Below are positions 9,608-18,270 of a DNA stretch of 64,000 nucleotides, in pieces. The DNA is taken from contig NZ_BLAJ01000005.1 of assembly GCF_009176305.1 (NCBI RefSeq), positions 372,001-436,000 of the forward strand. The letters run 5' to 3'. The DNA is from Martinezella dioscoreae. Lineage in GTDB: Bacteria > Pseudomonadota > Alphaproteobacteria > Rhizobiales > Rhizobiaceae. Under the pieces are notes generated by a model, which ran no database searches, was not told the DNA's origin, and saw only the letters and a program-made list of their open reading frames with translations. How positions within the stretch are numbered: the first letter of the stretch is position 1; every line of letters begins with the position of its first letter. A program made the position numbers and the translations under genes.

Positions 9608-10099
9608 TCAGCGGTATGGCGAATCCATCGCGATGTTGCGCGCGATTTCGCGTTCCCAGCGGTCGCCATTGTCCAAAAGCCGCGCCTTGTCGAAATAGAG
9701 CTCTTCGCGGGTCTCGGTGGCGAATTCGAAGTTCGGCCCTTCGACGATGGCGTCGACCGGGCAGGCTTCCTGGCAGAAGCCGCAATAGATGCACTTCACC
9801 ATGTCGATGTCGTAACGCACCGTGCGGCGGGTGCCGTCGTTGCGGCGCGGCCCGGCCTCGATGGTGATGGCCTGGGCAGGACAGATGGCTTCGCAGAGCT
9901 TGCAGGCGATGCAGCGCTCTTCGCCGTTGGGATAGCGGCGCAGCGCATGTTCGCCGCGGAAGCGCGGGCTGACCGGCCCCTTTTCGAAGGGGTAGTTGAT
10001 CGTTGCCTTCTGCTTGAAGAAGTAACGCATCGACAAAAAGAATGCGCCGACAAATTCCTTGAGGAACAGCGAGCTGACGGCGTTGGAAATTCCGGCCAT
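9608..10099 (-). CDS. nuoI: NADH-quinone oxidoreductase subunit I
   Basis: A 163-residue peripheral-arm subunit that holds the two [4Fe-4S] clusters N6a and N6b. Both CxxCxxCxxxCP motifs are intact: Cys 63/66/69/73 and Cys 103/106/109/113. The ATG at 10099 follows a GGAGG ribosome site six bases upstream. It carries electrons from NuoG to NuoB. The gene follows nuoH by 40 bp. Confidence 0.96.
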   Translation of the reverse strand: MAGISNAVSSLFLKEFVGAFFLSMRYFFKQKATINYPFEKGPVSPRFRGEHALRRYPNGEERCIACKLCEAICPAQAITIEAGPRRNDGTRRTVRYDIDMVKCIYCGFCQEACPVDAIVEGPNFEFATETREELYFDKARLLDNGDRWEREIARNIAMDSPYR

Positions 10100-10139
10100 C
10101 TTCAACCTCCAAATCTGCTTGAAGCGAGGATCGACATCA

Positions 10140-11183
10140 TCATGCCCATCCCGTCAGCTTCAGCACGAATGCAACGATAACGACCATGGCGAGCGACAGC
10201 GGCAGGAAAACCTTCCAGCCAAGGCGCATGAGCTGGTCATAGCGGTAGCGCGGCACGAAGGCCTTCACCATCGCGAACATGAAGAACACAAAGCACGACT
10301 TCAGCAGGAACCAGATGATGCCCGGAACCCAGTTCAGGATCCAGATATCGACCGGGGGCAGCCAACCGCCGAGGAATAGGATCGTCGTCAGCGAGCACAT
10401 CAGGACGACGGCGGCATATTCGCCGAGCATGAACATCATGTAGGGCGAAGAGCCGTATTCGACCATGAAGCCGGCAACCAGCTCCGATTCCGCTTCCGGA
10501 AGGTCGAAAGGCGGACGGTTCGTTTCAGCGAGTGCCGAAATGAAGAACACGATGAACATCGGGAAGAGCGACAGCCAGTGCCAGTCGAGGAACGAGGCCG
10601 GCAGGCCGAGCTTGGTGCCGAGGCCGGTCTGCTGCGACAGCACGATATCCGTCAGGTTCAGCGAACCAACGCAGAGCAGAACGGTGACGATGACGAGACC
10701 GATCGAGACTTCATAGGACACCATCTGCGCCGCCGAACGGAGCGCGCCGAGGAACGGATACTTCGAGTTCGAAGCCCAGCCGCCCATGATGATGCCGTAA
10801 ACTTCGAGCGACGAGATCGCCAGAATGTAGAGGATGCCGACGTTGATATCGGCGACGACCCAGTTCTGCGCGACAGGCACGACGGCCCAGGTCGACAGCG
10901 CCAGCACCACGGAAACCAGCGGAGCCAGCAGGAACACGGTCTTGTTGGCGCCGGCGGGGATGATCGGCTCCTTGAACATGAACTTCAGCAAGTCAGCGAA
11001 GGACTGGAACAGACCGAAGGGGCCGACGACGTTCGGGCCGCGGCGCAGCTGGACGGCTGCCCAGATCTTGCGGTCGGCAAGCAGAATGTAGGCGATGAAG
11101 ATCAGCAGGCAGACCAGGAGCAGCAGGGACTGGCCGATCATGATCAGCGCCGGCCAGAGATAGGTCGAAACGAATGAATCCAT
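10140..11183 (-). CDS. nuoH: NADH-quinone oxidoreductase subunit H
   Basis: A 347-residue subunit (ND1 homologue) that forms the quinone-access chamber at the junction of the peripheral and membrane arms. Conserved segments are RRGPNVVGPFGLFQSFADLL near the N-terminus and the acidic loop ETNRPPFDLPEAESELVAGF. About eight membrane helices are apparent. It starts 12 bp after nuoG. Confidence 0.96.
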   Translation of the reverse strand: MDSFVSTYLWPALIMIGQSLLLLVCLLIFIAYILLADRKIWAAVQLRRGPNVVGPFGLFQSFADLLKFMFKEPIIPAGANKTVFLLAPLVSVVLALSTWAVVPVAQNWVVADINVGILYILAISSLEVYGIIMGGWASNSKYPFLGALRSAAQMVSYEVSIGLVIVTVLLCVGSLNLTDIVLSQQTGLGTKLGLPASFLDWHWLSLFPMFIVFFISALAETNRPPFDLPEAESELVAGFMVEYGSSPYMMFMLGEYAAVVLMCSLTTILFLGGWLPPVDIWILNWVPGIIWFLLKSCFVFFMFAMVKAFVPRYRYDQLMRLGWKVFLPLSLAMVVIVAFVLKLTGWA

Positions 11184-11195
11184 AGTCCTCTGCCC

Positions 11196-13277
11196 TTACT
11201 CTGCCGCAACGCGGAAATTGTTGCGGGCCAATGCCGAGCATTCGGCCATGACAGCCGACGCGCGCGTTATCGGGTTCGTCAAATAGAAGTCTTTGATCGG
11301 CGAAGCAAATGCCGATTTGCCCATCGTGCCGGCTTTTTTCGCAAGTGCGGCAATTTGGGCGCTATCGCCTTCCGCAATCTCGTCGATCCCGGCAAAATGC
11401 GGGAAGGCTGCATAGAGCTTGGCCCGCAATTCTCTCAGCGAATCAAAGGGAAGCTTCTTGCCGAGCACGTCGGAAAGAGCACGGATGATCGCCCAGTCCT
11501 CGCGGGCGTCGCCCGGTGCGAAACCGGCACGGTTGCCCATCTGGACGCGGCCTTCGGTATTGACCCAGGTACCCGACTTTTCGGTATAGGCGGCCGCCGG
11601 AAGGATGACATCGGCGTTCTGAGCGCCGTTATCACCATGCGAGCCGATATAGACCGTGAACTTCGCGCCCTTGCGGCTGAAGTCGAGTTCATCGGCGCCC
11701 AGCAGGAAGAGGACGTCCATCGACGACAGCATGGTGGCGGCATTGACGCCCTTTGCGCCCGGCACGAAGCCGAGATCAAGGCCGCCGACGCGCGCAGCTG
11801 CCGTGTGCAGCACGGCAAAACCGTTCCAGTCTTCCTTGACGACGCCAACGGCGGCAGCGAGTTTGGCGGCATTTGCCAGAACCTCGGCACCATCTTCACG
11901 GGTGAGAGCGCCCTGGCCGATGATGATCATCGGCTTCTGAGCGTTCTTCAGGACGTCGGCGAAGCTGTGCGAGCCACTGACGAGATCGGCCAGCGTGTCC
12001 GGGCCTGCGCCGAGATAATCATAGGAGTAGCGAAGATCTGCAGCTTCACCGATCACGCCGATCGGGAACTTGCCGCGGCGCCAGCGCTTGCGGATGCGCG
12101 AATTCATGACGGCCGCTTCGAAGCGCGGATTAGCACCAACGATCAGCAGCGCGTCAGCGGCTTCGATACCCTGGATGCTCGGGTTGAAGATGTAGCTTGC
12201 ACGGCCAAGCGACGGATCAAGCGCCGTCCCGTCCTGGCGACAGTCGAGATTTTCCGATCCCAACGACTTCAGCAGCTCGCCGAGGGCGTACATTTCCTCG
12301 ACCGAAGCGAGATCGCCGGCGACCGCGCCGATCTTGTCGCCGCTGGTGGCGGAAACGGCCGACTTGATGGCGGCGAAAGCGTCGCTCCAGGTCGCCGGCT
12401 GCAAGCGGCCGTCCTTGCGGACATAGGGCTTGTCGAGGCGCTGCGTCTTCAGGCCGTCCCAGATGAAGCGGGTCTTGTCGGAGATCCACTCCTCGTTGAT
12501 CTGCTCGTTGACCCTCGGCAGAACGCGCATGACTTCGCGGCCGCGGGTATCGACGCGGATCGCCGAGCCGAGAGCGTCCATGACGTCGATCGATTCGGTC
12601 TTGTTCAGTTCCCACGGACGAGCCGTGAATGCGAAAGGCTTGGAGGTCAGCGCACCGACCGGGCAAAGGTCAACGACGTTGCCCTGCAGCTCGGAGGTCA
12701 TCGCCTGCTCGAGATAGGTGGTGATTTCAGCATCCTCGCCGCGGCCGATGAGGCCGAGTTCGGAGATGCCGGCAACTTCCGTCGTGAAGCGGACGCAACG
12801 CGTGCAGTGAATGCAGCGGTTCATCACGGTCTTGACGAGCGGGCCGATATACTTGTCTTCGACCGCGCGCTTATCTTCCTGATAACGAGAGGAGTCGATA
12901 CCGAAGGCCATGGCCTGGTCCTGCAGGTCGCATTCGCCGCCCTGGTCGCAGATCGGGCAATCCAGCGGGTGGTTAATCAGCAGGAATTCCATCACGCCTT
13001 CGCGGGCCTTCTTGACCATCGGCGTGTTGGTAAAGACTTCCGGAAGCTCGCCGTTCGGGCCGCCGCGAATATCGCGCACGCCCATGGCGCAGGATGCCTG
13101 CGGCTTCGGTGGGCCACCCTTCACCTCGACGAGGCACATGCGGCAATTGCCGGCCACCGACAGTCGTTCATGGAAGCAGAAGCGCGGGACTTCGGCACCG
13201 GCTTCCTCGCACGCCTGGATAAGCGTGTAGTGATCCGGAACTTCGATCTCTTTACCGTCAATCTTCAGTTTAGCCAT
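11196..13277 (-). CDS. nuoG: NADH-quinone oxidoreductase subunit G
   Basis: A 693-residue iron-sulfur subunit of the NADH-oxidising arm. The N-terminal ferredoxin domain has [2Fe-2S] ligands Cys 34/45/48/63. The His-Cys3 [4Fe-4S] site is His103, Cys107/110/116, and the next [4Fe-4S] site is Cys 155/158/161/205. The remainder is the molybdopterin-oxidoreductase-like domain, which in this family usually lacks the cofactor. The 242 bp between this gene and the HhH protein gene upstream holds no recognisable gene. Confidence 0.95.
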   Translation of the reverse strand: MAKLKIDGKEIEVPDHYTLIQACEEAGAEVPRFCFHERLSVAGNCRMCLVEVKGGPPKPQASCAMGVRDIRGGPNGELPEVFTNTPMVKKAREGVMEFLLINHPLDCPICDQGGECDLQDQAMAFGIDSSRYQEDKRAVEDKYIGPLVKTVMNRCIHCTRCVRFTTEVAGISELGLIGRGEDAEITTYLEQAMTSELQGNVVDLCPVGALTSKPFAFTARPWELNKTESIDVMDALGSAIRVDTRGREVMRVLPRVNEQINEEWISDKTRFIWDGLKTQRLDKPYVRKDGRLQPATWSDAFAAIKSAVSATSGDKIGAVAGDLASVEEMYALGELLKSLGSENLDCRQDGTALDPSLGRASYIFNPSIQGIEAADALLIVGANPRFEAAVMNSRIRKRWRRGKFPIGVIGEAADLRYSYDYLGAGPDTLADLVSGSHSFADVLKNAQKPMIIIGQGALTREDGAEVLANAAKLAAAVGVVKEDWNGFAVLHTAAARVGGLDLGFVPGAKGVNAATMLSSMDVLFLLGADELDFSRKGAKFTVYIGSHGDNGAQNADVILPAAAYTEKSGTWVNTEGRVQMGNRAGFAPGDAREDWAIIRALSDVLGKKLPFDSLRELRAKLYAAFPHFAGIDEIAEGDSAQIAALAKKAGTMGKSAFASPIKDFYLTNPITRASAVMAECSALARNNFRVAAE

Positions 13278-13519
13278 CGTCCACTCAGTCCTATGTCACG
13301 TCTCCAGCCCAACCTGGCCGCAGACAATTTCATGATCGCAAACCGGGTTGCCATCGGGGCGGCTGAAACGCCTGATAGCACCGGCTTGCTCACAATAAGC
13401 TTTGCTGAATCTTGTCCCCGCAAGACCAGCTTTGCGACCGAAACACTGCGGACATCTCCACAATGATCTCACCCGCATTCATTCACCCTCCCCGGCAGCA
13501 ATCTAGCCGAGGAAAAATC

Positions 13520-14278
13520 TCAGCTCCGGCCCTTCGGCAGCAGCGCCTTCGCCTGGCCAACCCAGTCGTCGCGCCGGATGCGGCCGTCGAAGCCAAGCTC
13601 CGTGTCGATCCGCTCGATATCGGCATCGCTCCAGGCGGCAATATCGGCAAATCGCTTGATGCCCCGTCCGTTCAGCACCTGCTCAAGCTTCGGACCTATG
13701 CCGGAAATCCGCTTCAGGTCGTCAGCCTTCTCAGCCGCCTTGCGGCCGCGCGCAGGAGCCGCCTTTGGGGCAACCGGTGAAGCGGCTTCAGCCTTCGCCG
13801 TCTTCTTTGCAGTTGTCGTCGCGGCCTTGGGCGCGGCAACTACGGGCTTCGGCTCAGCCTTCTTTAAGCCAACCGCCTTCTGCTTGGCAGCAGCCGGCTC
13901 CGATGCGACTGGCTTCGGCGCAGCTGTCTTGACAACGGGCGCTGGCTTTACAGGCTTTGCGTCCCCTGCCCCGCCATTCGCAGCAGTCGGCTTCGCAACG
14001 GCTTCAGCCTGATGCTTTTCGTCTTCCAGGGCTTCGGCCAATTTGGTGGTCGCTTCAACGGCACCCTGGAAAGCGCCAAGAAATGCGCCGGCCAGTTGCG
14101 AGGTAAAGCCGAAACCGATTGCGGTCGCAGCGGCTATGGCCGCGGCCGGATGGGCCATCAGCGGATGGATCGGCATGATCGGCGCATTCCCAAATATATC
14201 GGCAGCGGCGCGGCCGAGATCGGCCGATGCACGATCGGTCGCTCCGCTGTCCTGCCTGATATCGTTGGTCTTCGCCAT
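13520..14278 (-). CDS. Complex I operon protein with C-terminal helix-hairpin-helix-like domain
   Basis: A 252-residue protein encoded between nuoF and nuoG. It has three parts: a hydrophobic stretch (about 40-78) that could be a membrane or amphipathic helix; a long Ala/Lys/Pro-rich low-complexity linker (90-180); and a C-terminal domain (about 187-248) with ISGIGPKLE, a helix-hairpin-helix-type turn, ending in GRIRRDDWVGQAKAL. The same terminal domain is fused to NuoE two genes away. Similar rhizobial proteins are sometimes labelled NADH-ubiquinone dehydrogenase or 5' DNA nuclease, neither of which the sequence proves. Its position suggests a complex I accessory or assembly role (inference). 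Confidence 0.8.
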   Translation of the reverse strand: MAKTNDIRQDSGATDRASADLGRAAADIFGNAPIMPIHPLMAHPAAAIAAATAIGFGFTSQLAGAFLGAFQGAVEATTKLAEALEDEKHQAEAVAKPTAANGGAGDAKPVKPAPVVKTAAPKPVASEPAAAKQKAVGLKKAEPKPVVAAPKAATTTAKKTAKAEAASPVAPKAAPARGRKAAEKADDLKRISGIGPKLEQVLNGRGIKRFADIAAWSDADIERIDTELGFDGRIRRDDWVGQAKALLPKGRS

Positions 14279-14287
14279 CTTCGATCC

Positions 14288-15592
14288 TTATTCGGCTGCT
14301 TCCAGAACCGCGCCGTGGCTCGTCGCGTTGGCGGTGTACTGGTCGATGCGCTTTTCGATCTCGGGACGGAAATTGCGGATCAGGCCCTGAACCGGCCATG
14401 CGGCTGCGTCACCGAGCGCACAGATGGTATGACCTTCGATCTGCTTCGTCACCTGGAACAGCATGTCGATTTCGCGCTTCTGGGCGTTGCCGCGAGCCAT
14501 ACGCTCAAGAACGCGCCACATCCAGCCCGTACCTTCGCGGCACGGCGTGCACTGGCCGCAGCTTTCATGCTTGAAGAAGGCCGAGATGCGGGCAATCGCC
14601 TTGATGATGTCGGTCGACTTGTCCATGACGATCGCCGCAGCCGTGCCGAAGGATGACTTGACTTCGCGCAGGCCGTCGAAATCCATCGGGCAGTCGATGA
14701 TATCGGCCGCCGGAACGACCGGACACGATGCGCCGCCGGGGATGACGGCAAGCAGGTTGTCCCAGCCGCCGCGGACGCCGCCTGCATGCTTGTCTACCAG
14801 CTCGCGGAAGGTGATGCCCATGGTTTCTTCGACCGTGCAGGGACGGTTGACGTGGCCCGAGATCATGAAAAGCTTCGTGCCGACATTGTTGGGGCGGCCG
14901 AAGGAGGAGAACCAGCCGGCGCCGCGGCGCAGGATCGTCGGTGCTACGGCGATCGACTCGACATTGTTGACCGTCGTGGGGCAACCGTAGAGACCCATAT
15001 TGGCCGGGAATGGCGGCTTCAGGCGCGGTTGGCCCTTCTTGCCTTCCAGGCTTTCCAGCAGCGCGGTTTCCTCGCCACAGATGTAAGCGCCGGCGCCGTG
15101 ATGAACGAAAACATCAAAATCCCAGCCGAGCTTGTTGTTTTTGCCCAGCAATCCGGCATCGTAGCACTCGTCGATGGCAGCCTGCAGAGCTTCGCGCTCG
15201 CGCATGTATTCGCCGCGCACATAGATATAGGCAGTATTCGCGCCCATAGCGAAGCCGGCGATGACGCAGCCTTCGATCAGCGTATGCGGATCGTGACGCA
15301 TGATGTCGCGGTCCTTGCAGGTGCCAGGTTCGGACTCGTCGGCGTTAACGACGAGATAATGCGGGCGCCCGTCGCTTTCCTTCGGCATGAAGGACCACTT
15401 GAGACCGGTCGGGAAGCCTGCACCCCCGCGGCCGCGAAGGCCGGAAGCCTTCATCTCGTTGATGATCCAGTCACGGCCTTTTTCGAGGATTTGCTTCGTG
15501 CCGTCCCAATGGCCGCGCGACATCGCGCCCTTCAGGGATTTGTCCTTAAGGCCGTAGATATTGGTAAAGATGCGATCCTGATCCTGTAACAT
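14288..15592 (-). CDS. nuoF: NADH-quinone oxidoreductase subunit F
   Basis: A 434-residue flavoprotein that binds NADH and FMN and passes electrons to the N3 cluster. The glycine-rich GRGGAGFPTG motif at 54-63 and the ADESEPGTCKDR block form the nucleotide/FMN site. The [4Fe-4S] ligands are Cys 345/348/351 and Cys 391. It lies 10 bp after nuoE and 9 bp before the HhH-protein gene, so the three are tightly coupled in one transcript. Confidence 0.96.
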   Translation of the reverse strand: MLQDQDRIFTNIYGLKDKSLKGAMSRGHWDGTKQILEKGRDWIINEMKASGLRGRGGAGFPTGLKWSFMPKESDGRPHYLVVNADESEPGTCKDRDIMRHDPHTLIEGCVIAGFAMGANTAYIYVRGEYMREREALQAAIDECYDAGLLGKNNKLGWDFDVFVHHGAGAYICGEETALLESLEGKKGQPRLKPPFPANMGLYGCPTTVNNVESIAVAPTILRRGAGWFSSFGRPNNVGTKLFMISGHVNRPCTVEETMGITFRELVDKHAGGVRGGWDNLLAVIPGGASCPVVPAADIIDCPMDFDGLREVKSSFGTAAAIVMDKSTDIIKAIARISAFFKHESCGQCTPCREGTGWMWRVLERMARGNAQKREIDMLFQVTKQIEGHTICALGDAAAWPVQGLIRNFRPEIEKRIDQYTANATSHGAVLEAAE

Positions 15593-15602
15593 GCTTCACC
15601 TC

Positions 15603-16724
15603 TTACCGCGGCTTCTTGCCGAAGACCTTGATATATTCCGCTTCGCCACCCTTAGCGAGTGCCTCAGCCTGCCTGACCCAGTCGTCGCGCTCGATCCGGC
15701 CCTTGAAATTCAGATAGCCGTCGACCCAATGACGCTCGGCCTCATTCCAACTGGCAATCTGCGTGAAGGTGAAGATACCGAGCTCATGCAAGGTCCCTTC
15801 GATCTTCGGGCCAACGCCTGAAATGAGCTGCAGATTGTCCGGCTGCGCGGGTCTTTCGACACCGGCGGGACGATTTTTGTCGTCGAGCGACGGCTTTCCG
15901 GCAGCGGGTTCCGCGGCTGCAGTGCCCGAAAGCGGCTGCGTTTCGGCCGCTTTGGCATTCTTGGCTGCTTCCTTCGGCGCCGTCGCCGGCGTCTTCAGGC
16001 TGGGATTGGTTTCGGCATCCGTGCTTTTTGCGCGGCCGGCTTCCGACGGCGGGATCGATACGGCGTCGGCAGTGGCCTTGGCCGTCTTGCTTGCGACACT
16101 CTTTGCCTTCGCCTCATCCGAAAGCAGCGACGTCAAGCCGCCTTCCGGAGCGGAGAAAACGCGATCGATCTGCGGGCCGGTCTGAATCTCATGGCCCTTG
16201 CCTGCGGCGAATGCATCGATGATTTCTTCGAGACGTGCCGGCGTCAGATCCTCATAGGTATCTTTGCCGATCACCACTATCGGTGCGTTGACGCAGGCGC
16301 CCTGACATTCGACTTCTTCCCAGGAGAGCGTACCGTCGGCATTGCGCTCGAAAGCGTGATCGTTGATCCGGCTCTTGCAGACCTTGATCAGCCCCTCGGC
16401 GCCGCGCAGCATGCAGGGCGTGGTGCCGCAGACCTGAACGTGGGCGCGCGTACCGACCGGGTGCAGCTGGAACTGCGTATAGAAAGTCGCGACTTCGAGC
16501 GCGCGGATATAGGCCATGTCGAGCATGTCGGCGATCGTTTCGATAGCCGCCTTGGTGACCCAGCCTTCCTGCTCCTGCGCACGCATCATCAGCGGGATGA
16601 TCGCGGATTGCTGACGACCATCAGGATATTTCTGAATCGTCTTTTCAGCCCAGACCGCATTCTCCGCATTGAAAGCGAAGGCGGCAGGCTGGAATTGATC
16701 TTCGGCTAGTCGACGAACGGACAT
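15603..16724 (-). CDS. nuoE: NADH-quinone oxidoreductase subunit E with C-terminal extension
   Basis: A 373-residue protein, roughly twice the usual NuoE length. Residues 1-180 are a normal thioredoxin-like NuoE with the [2Fe-2S] ligands Cys 99/104 and Cys 140/144. Residues 195-295 are a low-complexity Ala/Lys/Pro linker. Residues 298-358 form an extra domain beginning ISGVGPKIE and ending GRIERDDWVRQAEAL, closely similar to the end of the 252-residue protein encoded at 13520-14278. The extension cannot be a frame error, because it is open to a normal stop and follows a regular domain pattern. Confidence 0.95.
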   Translation of the reverse strand: MSVRRLAEDQFQPAAFAFNAENAVWAEKTIQKYPDGRQQSAIIPLMMRAQEQEGWVTKAAIETIADMLDMAYIRALEVATFYTQFQLHPVGTRAHVQVCGTTPCMLRGAEGLIKVCKSRINDHAFERNADGTLSWEEVECQGACVNAPIVVIGKDTYEDLTPARLEEIIDAFAAGKGHEIQTGPQIDRVFSAPEGGLTSLLSDEAKAKSVASKTAKATADAVSIPPSEAGRAKSTDAETNPSLKTPATAPKEAAKNAKAAETQPLSGTAAAEPAAGKPSLDDKNRPAGVERPAQPDNLQLISGVGPKIEGTLHELGIFTFTQIASWNEAERHWVDGYLNFKGRIERDDWVRQAEALAKGGEAEYIKVFGKKPR

Positions 16725-16739
16725 CTTTCACGCCTTATC

Positions 16740-17057
16740 TCAGTTTAAGGACCCACACCGCGTATTCGTCAGAGACGAGAATTCGCAGGCATAGGCCGAC
16801 TGGTCTTTCTGCATAAACACAACAAACTTACCGCCATTCGGCACAGCGGCCTTGATCTCGTAACCGCGGGAAAGGAGGTCACCCATGGTCGAATCTCCGC
16901 CCGACGTAACCTCGCTTCCACTTTTCGCAGAATTCGAATTGATCGAATTCGAATTCTGCAGGTTGATGCTCGGCAGGCCCTGCGTCTTGCCGGTCTGCTG
17001 TGCCGAAGCACCGCAGGCGACGAGAAGCGCTGGAATGAAGACCTGCCAGGCTCGCAT
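16740..17057 (-). CDS. Small putative lipoprotein in the nuo operon
   Basis: A 105-residue protein between nuoD and nuoE. A short hydrophobic N-terminus ends in the lipobox LVAC (Cys15), so it is probably an exported lipoprotein. A low-complexity Asn/Ser stretch (about residues 34-45) is encoded by a perfect inverted repeat in the DNA (16927-16959). The C-terminal half (GDLLSRGYEIKA to ACEF) is an ordinary small folded-looking domain with two cysteines. The ATG at 17057 overlaps the nuoD stop (TGATG). I do not recognise the family and assign no function. Confidence 0.7.
   Translation of the reverse strand: MRAWQVFIPALLVACGASAQQTGKTQGLPSINLQNSNSINSNSAKSGSEVTSGGDSTMGDLLSRGYEIKAAVPNGGKFVVFMQKDQSAYACEFSSLTNTRCGSLN
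16927..16959. repeat. Perfect 14-bp inverted repeat inside the nuo-operon lipoprotein gene
   Basis: GCAGAATTCGAATT (16927-16940) and its exact reverse complement (16946-16959) flank a 5-nt spacer. The resulting RNA hairpin lies within the small lipoprotein gene between nuoD and nuoE and encodes the Asn/Ser-rich stretch. No T tract follows, so a terminator is unlikely; an RNA processing or pausing element is possible. Confidence 0.85.
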
Positions 17058-18247
17058 CAACGATCCACCTCACCGAATACGATATCGAGCGAGCCGAGCA
17101 CGGCCGCGACGTCGGCGAGCTGGTGGCCGCGGCACATGAAGTCCATGGCCTGCAGATGCGCATAGCCCGGCGCACGGATCTTGCAGCGATACGGCTTGTT
17201 GGAACCGTCCGAGACGAGATAGACGCCGAATTCGCCCTTCGGCGCTTCGACAGCCGCATAAACCTCGCCGGCGGGCACGTGATAGCCTTCGGTGTAAAGC
17301 TTGAAGTGGTGGATCAGCGCTTCCATCGAGCGCTTCATCTCGCCGCGCTTCGGCGGAACGACCTTACCATCGAGCGACGAAACCGGCCCGGTCTTGGCAT
17401 CACCCAGCAGGCGATTGACACACTGCTTCATTATGCGGACGGCTTCGCGCATTTCGATCATGCGGATGAGGTAACGGTCGTAGCAGTCGCCGTTCTTGCC
17501 GATCGGAATGTCGAATTCGAGATCGGCGTAGCATTCGTAAGGCCGTGCCTTGCGCAAGTCCCAAGCAGCACCCGAGCCGCGGACCATGACGCCGGAGAAG
17601 CCCCAGGCCCAACAGTCTTCCAGCGAGACTACGCCGATATCGACGTTACGCTGCTTGAAGATACGGTTACCGGTCAGGAGGTCGTCGATATCGTCGAGCG
17701 CCTTCAGGAAGGGATCGCACCAGTCGCCAATATCCTGCACGAGCTTTTCGGGAAGATCCTGGTGAACGCCACCCGGACGGACGTACGCTGCGTGCATGCG
17801 CGAGCCGGAGGCACGCTCATAGAACACCATCAGCTTTTCGCGCTCTTCGAAGCCCCAGAGCGGCGGCGTCAGCGCGCCGACGTCCATTGCTTGGGTCGTG
17901 ACGTTGAGGAGATGCGACAAGATACGGCCGATTTCCGAATAGAGCACGCGGATCAGCTGACCGCGGATCGGAATATCGATGCCGAGCAGCTTTTCGACGG
18001 CCAGCGCATAGGCGTGTTCCTGGTTCATCGGCGCCACGTAGTCGAGGCGGTCGAAATAAGGAACGGCCTGAAGATAAGTCTTCGATTCGATCAGCTTTTC
18101 AGTGCCGCGATGCAGCAGGCCGATATGCGGATCGACGCGTTCCACAATTTCGCCGTCCAGTTCGAGGACAAGACGCAAAACGCCGTGCGCAGCCGGGTGC
18201 TGCGGGCCGAAATTGATGTTGAAGTTGCGAACGTTATGTTCTGTCAT
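17057..18247 (-). CDS. nuoD: NADH-quinone oxidoreductase subunit D
   Basis: A 396-residue subunit of the quinone module, related to the large subunit of [NiFe] hydrogenases. The N-terminal FNINFGPQHPAAHGVLRL block contributes the quinone-site His. The family's SGVMVRGSGAAWDLR and GDCYDRYLIRM segments are present, and the C-terminus ends normally (LGSLDIVFGEVDR). In most rhizobia it would follow nuoC closely; here 485 bp of foreign-looking DNA separate the two, so its translation may no longer be coupled to nuoC. Confidence 0.96.
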   Translation of the reverse strand: MTEHNVRNFNINFGPQHPAAHGVLRLVLELDGEIVERVDPHIGLLHRGTEKLIESKTYLQAVPYFDRLDYVAPMNQEHAYALAVEKLLGIDIPIRGQLIRVLYSEIGRILSHLLNVTTQAMDVGALTPPLWGFEEREKLMVFYERASGSRMHAAYVRPGGVHQDLPEKLVQDIGDWCDPFLKALDDIDDLLTGNRIFKQRNVDIGVVSLEDCWAWGFSGVMVRGSGAAWDLRKARPYECYADLEFDIPIGKNGDCYDRYLIRMIEMREAVRIMKQCVNRLLGDAKTGPVSSLDGKVVPPKRGEMKRSMEALIHHFKLYTEGYHVPAGEVYAAVEAPKGEFGVYLVSDGSNKPYRCKIRAPGYAHLQAMDFMCRGHQLADVAAVLGSLDIVFGEVDR

Positions 18248-18270
18248 TGCAATGCGCTCCGCTTATTGCA

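Noticed and set aside
11355..13466. 703-codon plus-strand frame opposite nuoG
   Set aside because: Antisense to an intact NuoG with all cluster ligands; no domain pattern of its own.
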